Shown piece by piece: positions 20,815-21,061 of a DNA stretch of 21,061 bases (the first letter of the stretch is position 1; each line of letters begins with the position of its first letter). Where the stretch lies: assembly GCA_033085395.1 (NCBI GenBank), contig JANQBS010000461.1, positions 1 to 21,061 of the forward strand. Reading direction: 5' to 3'. A program made the position numbers and the translations under genes. Below the pieces are notes generated by a model, which made no database searches, was not told the DNA's origin, and saw only the letters and a program-made list of their open reading frames with translations. The DNA comes from Xanthoparmelia taractica. Taxonomy: Eukaryota; Ascomycota; Lecanoromycetes; Lecanorales; Parmeliaceae.

Positions 20815-21021
20815 GTCATTTCTTCGAGCTTTTTCGCCTATGTTATAATTACTCGCGACTTTTTTGAGTTCTTAATACCTCGTTCGTTGACCGAACGCTT
20901 TTAATTCTCCGTTAGCTCTTTCCCGATCTCGATATAACCTCTGAGTTGCTTTTTCCCGTTGGGCGCCAATGCGATCTTATTTTTATCTACGGGTCGGAAA
21001 GGTGTGGTATCTATTGAACAT
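20815..21021 (-). pseudogene. Subterminal ORF fragment starting inside the right inverted repeat
   Basis: From an ATG at 21019-21021, inside the inverted repeat, one minus frame reads M-F-N-R-Y-H-T-F, has two TAA stops, then a charged helical stretch (G-A-Q-R-E-K-A-T-Q-R-L-Y at 20967-20932, E-R-A-N-G-E-L-K near 20910), a third TAA at 20872-20874, then E-L-K-K-V-A-S-N-Y. About 69 codons before a TGA at 20812. TAA from CAA fits RIP. The N-terminal residues are also encoded by the left repeat (61-96), where the ATG is ATA. Family unknown; it could be the remnant of a protein belonging to the terminal-repeat element. Confidence 0.4.
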
Positions 21022-21061
21022 AGTCGTTTTCAACTTTTTTTCAACTTTTTTTAAAAAATTA
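20987..21061 (-). repeat. Right terminal inverted repeat (75 bp)
   Basis: Reverse complement of 21-95 with about five transitions, all keeping the C/G form on this side. It contains the two AAAAAAAGTTG units in reverse and ends TTA at the last base of the window. Confidence 0.9.

Larger units (their letters stand above)
21..21061. mobile_element. Candidate composite element bounded by terminal inverted repeats
   Basis: The two ends of the window are inverted copies of one another (21-95 and 20987-21061) and both finish in TA, so a TA target duplication of the Tc1/mariner/pogo kind is possible. Subtracting the recognised insertions leaves about 6.6 kb: a minus-strand P-loop/patatin pseudogene, a HET-type ORF and two subterminal segments. 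I found no DDE transposase belonging to these ends, so the unit would be non-autonomous or its transposase is too eroded to recognise. The alternative is that the inverted repeats are just two opposite copies of another repeat. The right end coincides with the end of the window, so flanking sequence cannot be tested. Confidence 0.45.

Noticed and set aside
20955..20969. tRNA-Lys-type primer-binding site (minus strand TTGGCGCCCAACGGG)
   Set aside because: It lies within a coding-like frame and no direct LTR partner exists; the window ends are inverted, not direct, repeats.
1..21061. Starship-type giant element
   Set aside because: No DUF3435-like captain recombinase at either end. The only tyrosine recombinase belongs to the retrotransposon in the middle, and long perfect terminal inverted repeats are not the usual Starship ends.

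Overview
This window looks like an accessory, repeat-rich block from a filamentous ascomycete (Pezizomycotina-type) genome. Three things point there. Most of the sequence is very AT-rich, with CpA/TpG largely replaced by TpA while CpG is kept, which is the signature of repeat-induced point mutation (RIP). The intact coding piece resembles the C-terminal part of fungal HET (heterokaryon incompatibility) proteins. The mobile elements are fungal types. Almost every gene is eroded by stop codons and is recognisable only from scattered motifs.

Outer layer: the window is bounded by a 75-bp terminal inverted repeat (21-95 and 20987-21061), ending in TA on both sides. Inside it lies an ancestral unit of about 6.6 kb. 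Its main gene, on the minus strand, is a large P-loop NTPase plus patatin-like phospholipase protein. Later insertions cut it into three blocks: N-terminal about 19262-19790, middle 9569-11925, C-terminal 1208-3435. A short HET-type C-terminal ORF (19945-20340, plus strand) sits in an island that escaped RIP.

Inserted layers: (1) a tyrosine-recombinase retrotransposon of Ngaro/PAT type (3438-9566) with the diagnostic split direct repeats A1 - internal - B1 A2 B2, eroded RT and YR domains, and no target duplication; (2) a Ty3/gypsy chromovirus (11931-19256) with 267-bp LTRs, a 5-bp target duplication, zinc knuckle, protease, RT, DDE integrase and chromodomain, plus about 2 kb of extra divergent ORFs before its 3' LTR; (3) two small LTR-flanked TRIM-like elements in opposite orientations (232-1202 and 4552-5542), each with a 5-bp target duplication; (4) a solo A-B copy of the YR retrotransposon terminal repeats (about 5849-6243).

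The strongest internal check is reading frame. Removing the gypsy element with one target duplication, or the YR element at its 2-bp core, puts the phospholipase gene back in frame at both junctions. This fixes the element ends to the base and shows that the gene was already there when they inserted. Nothing here looks like a currently working operon. The region is a RIP-silenced graveyard of nested elements around an immunity-type gene, with one un-mutated HET remnant. All family names come from reading motifs by eye; no database search was run.
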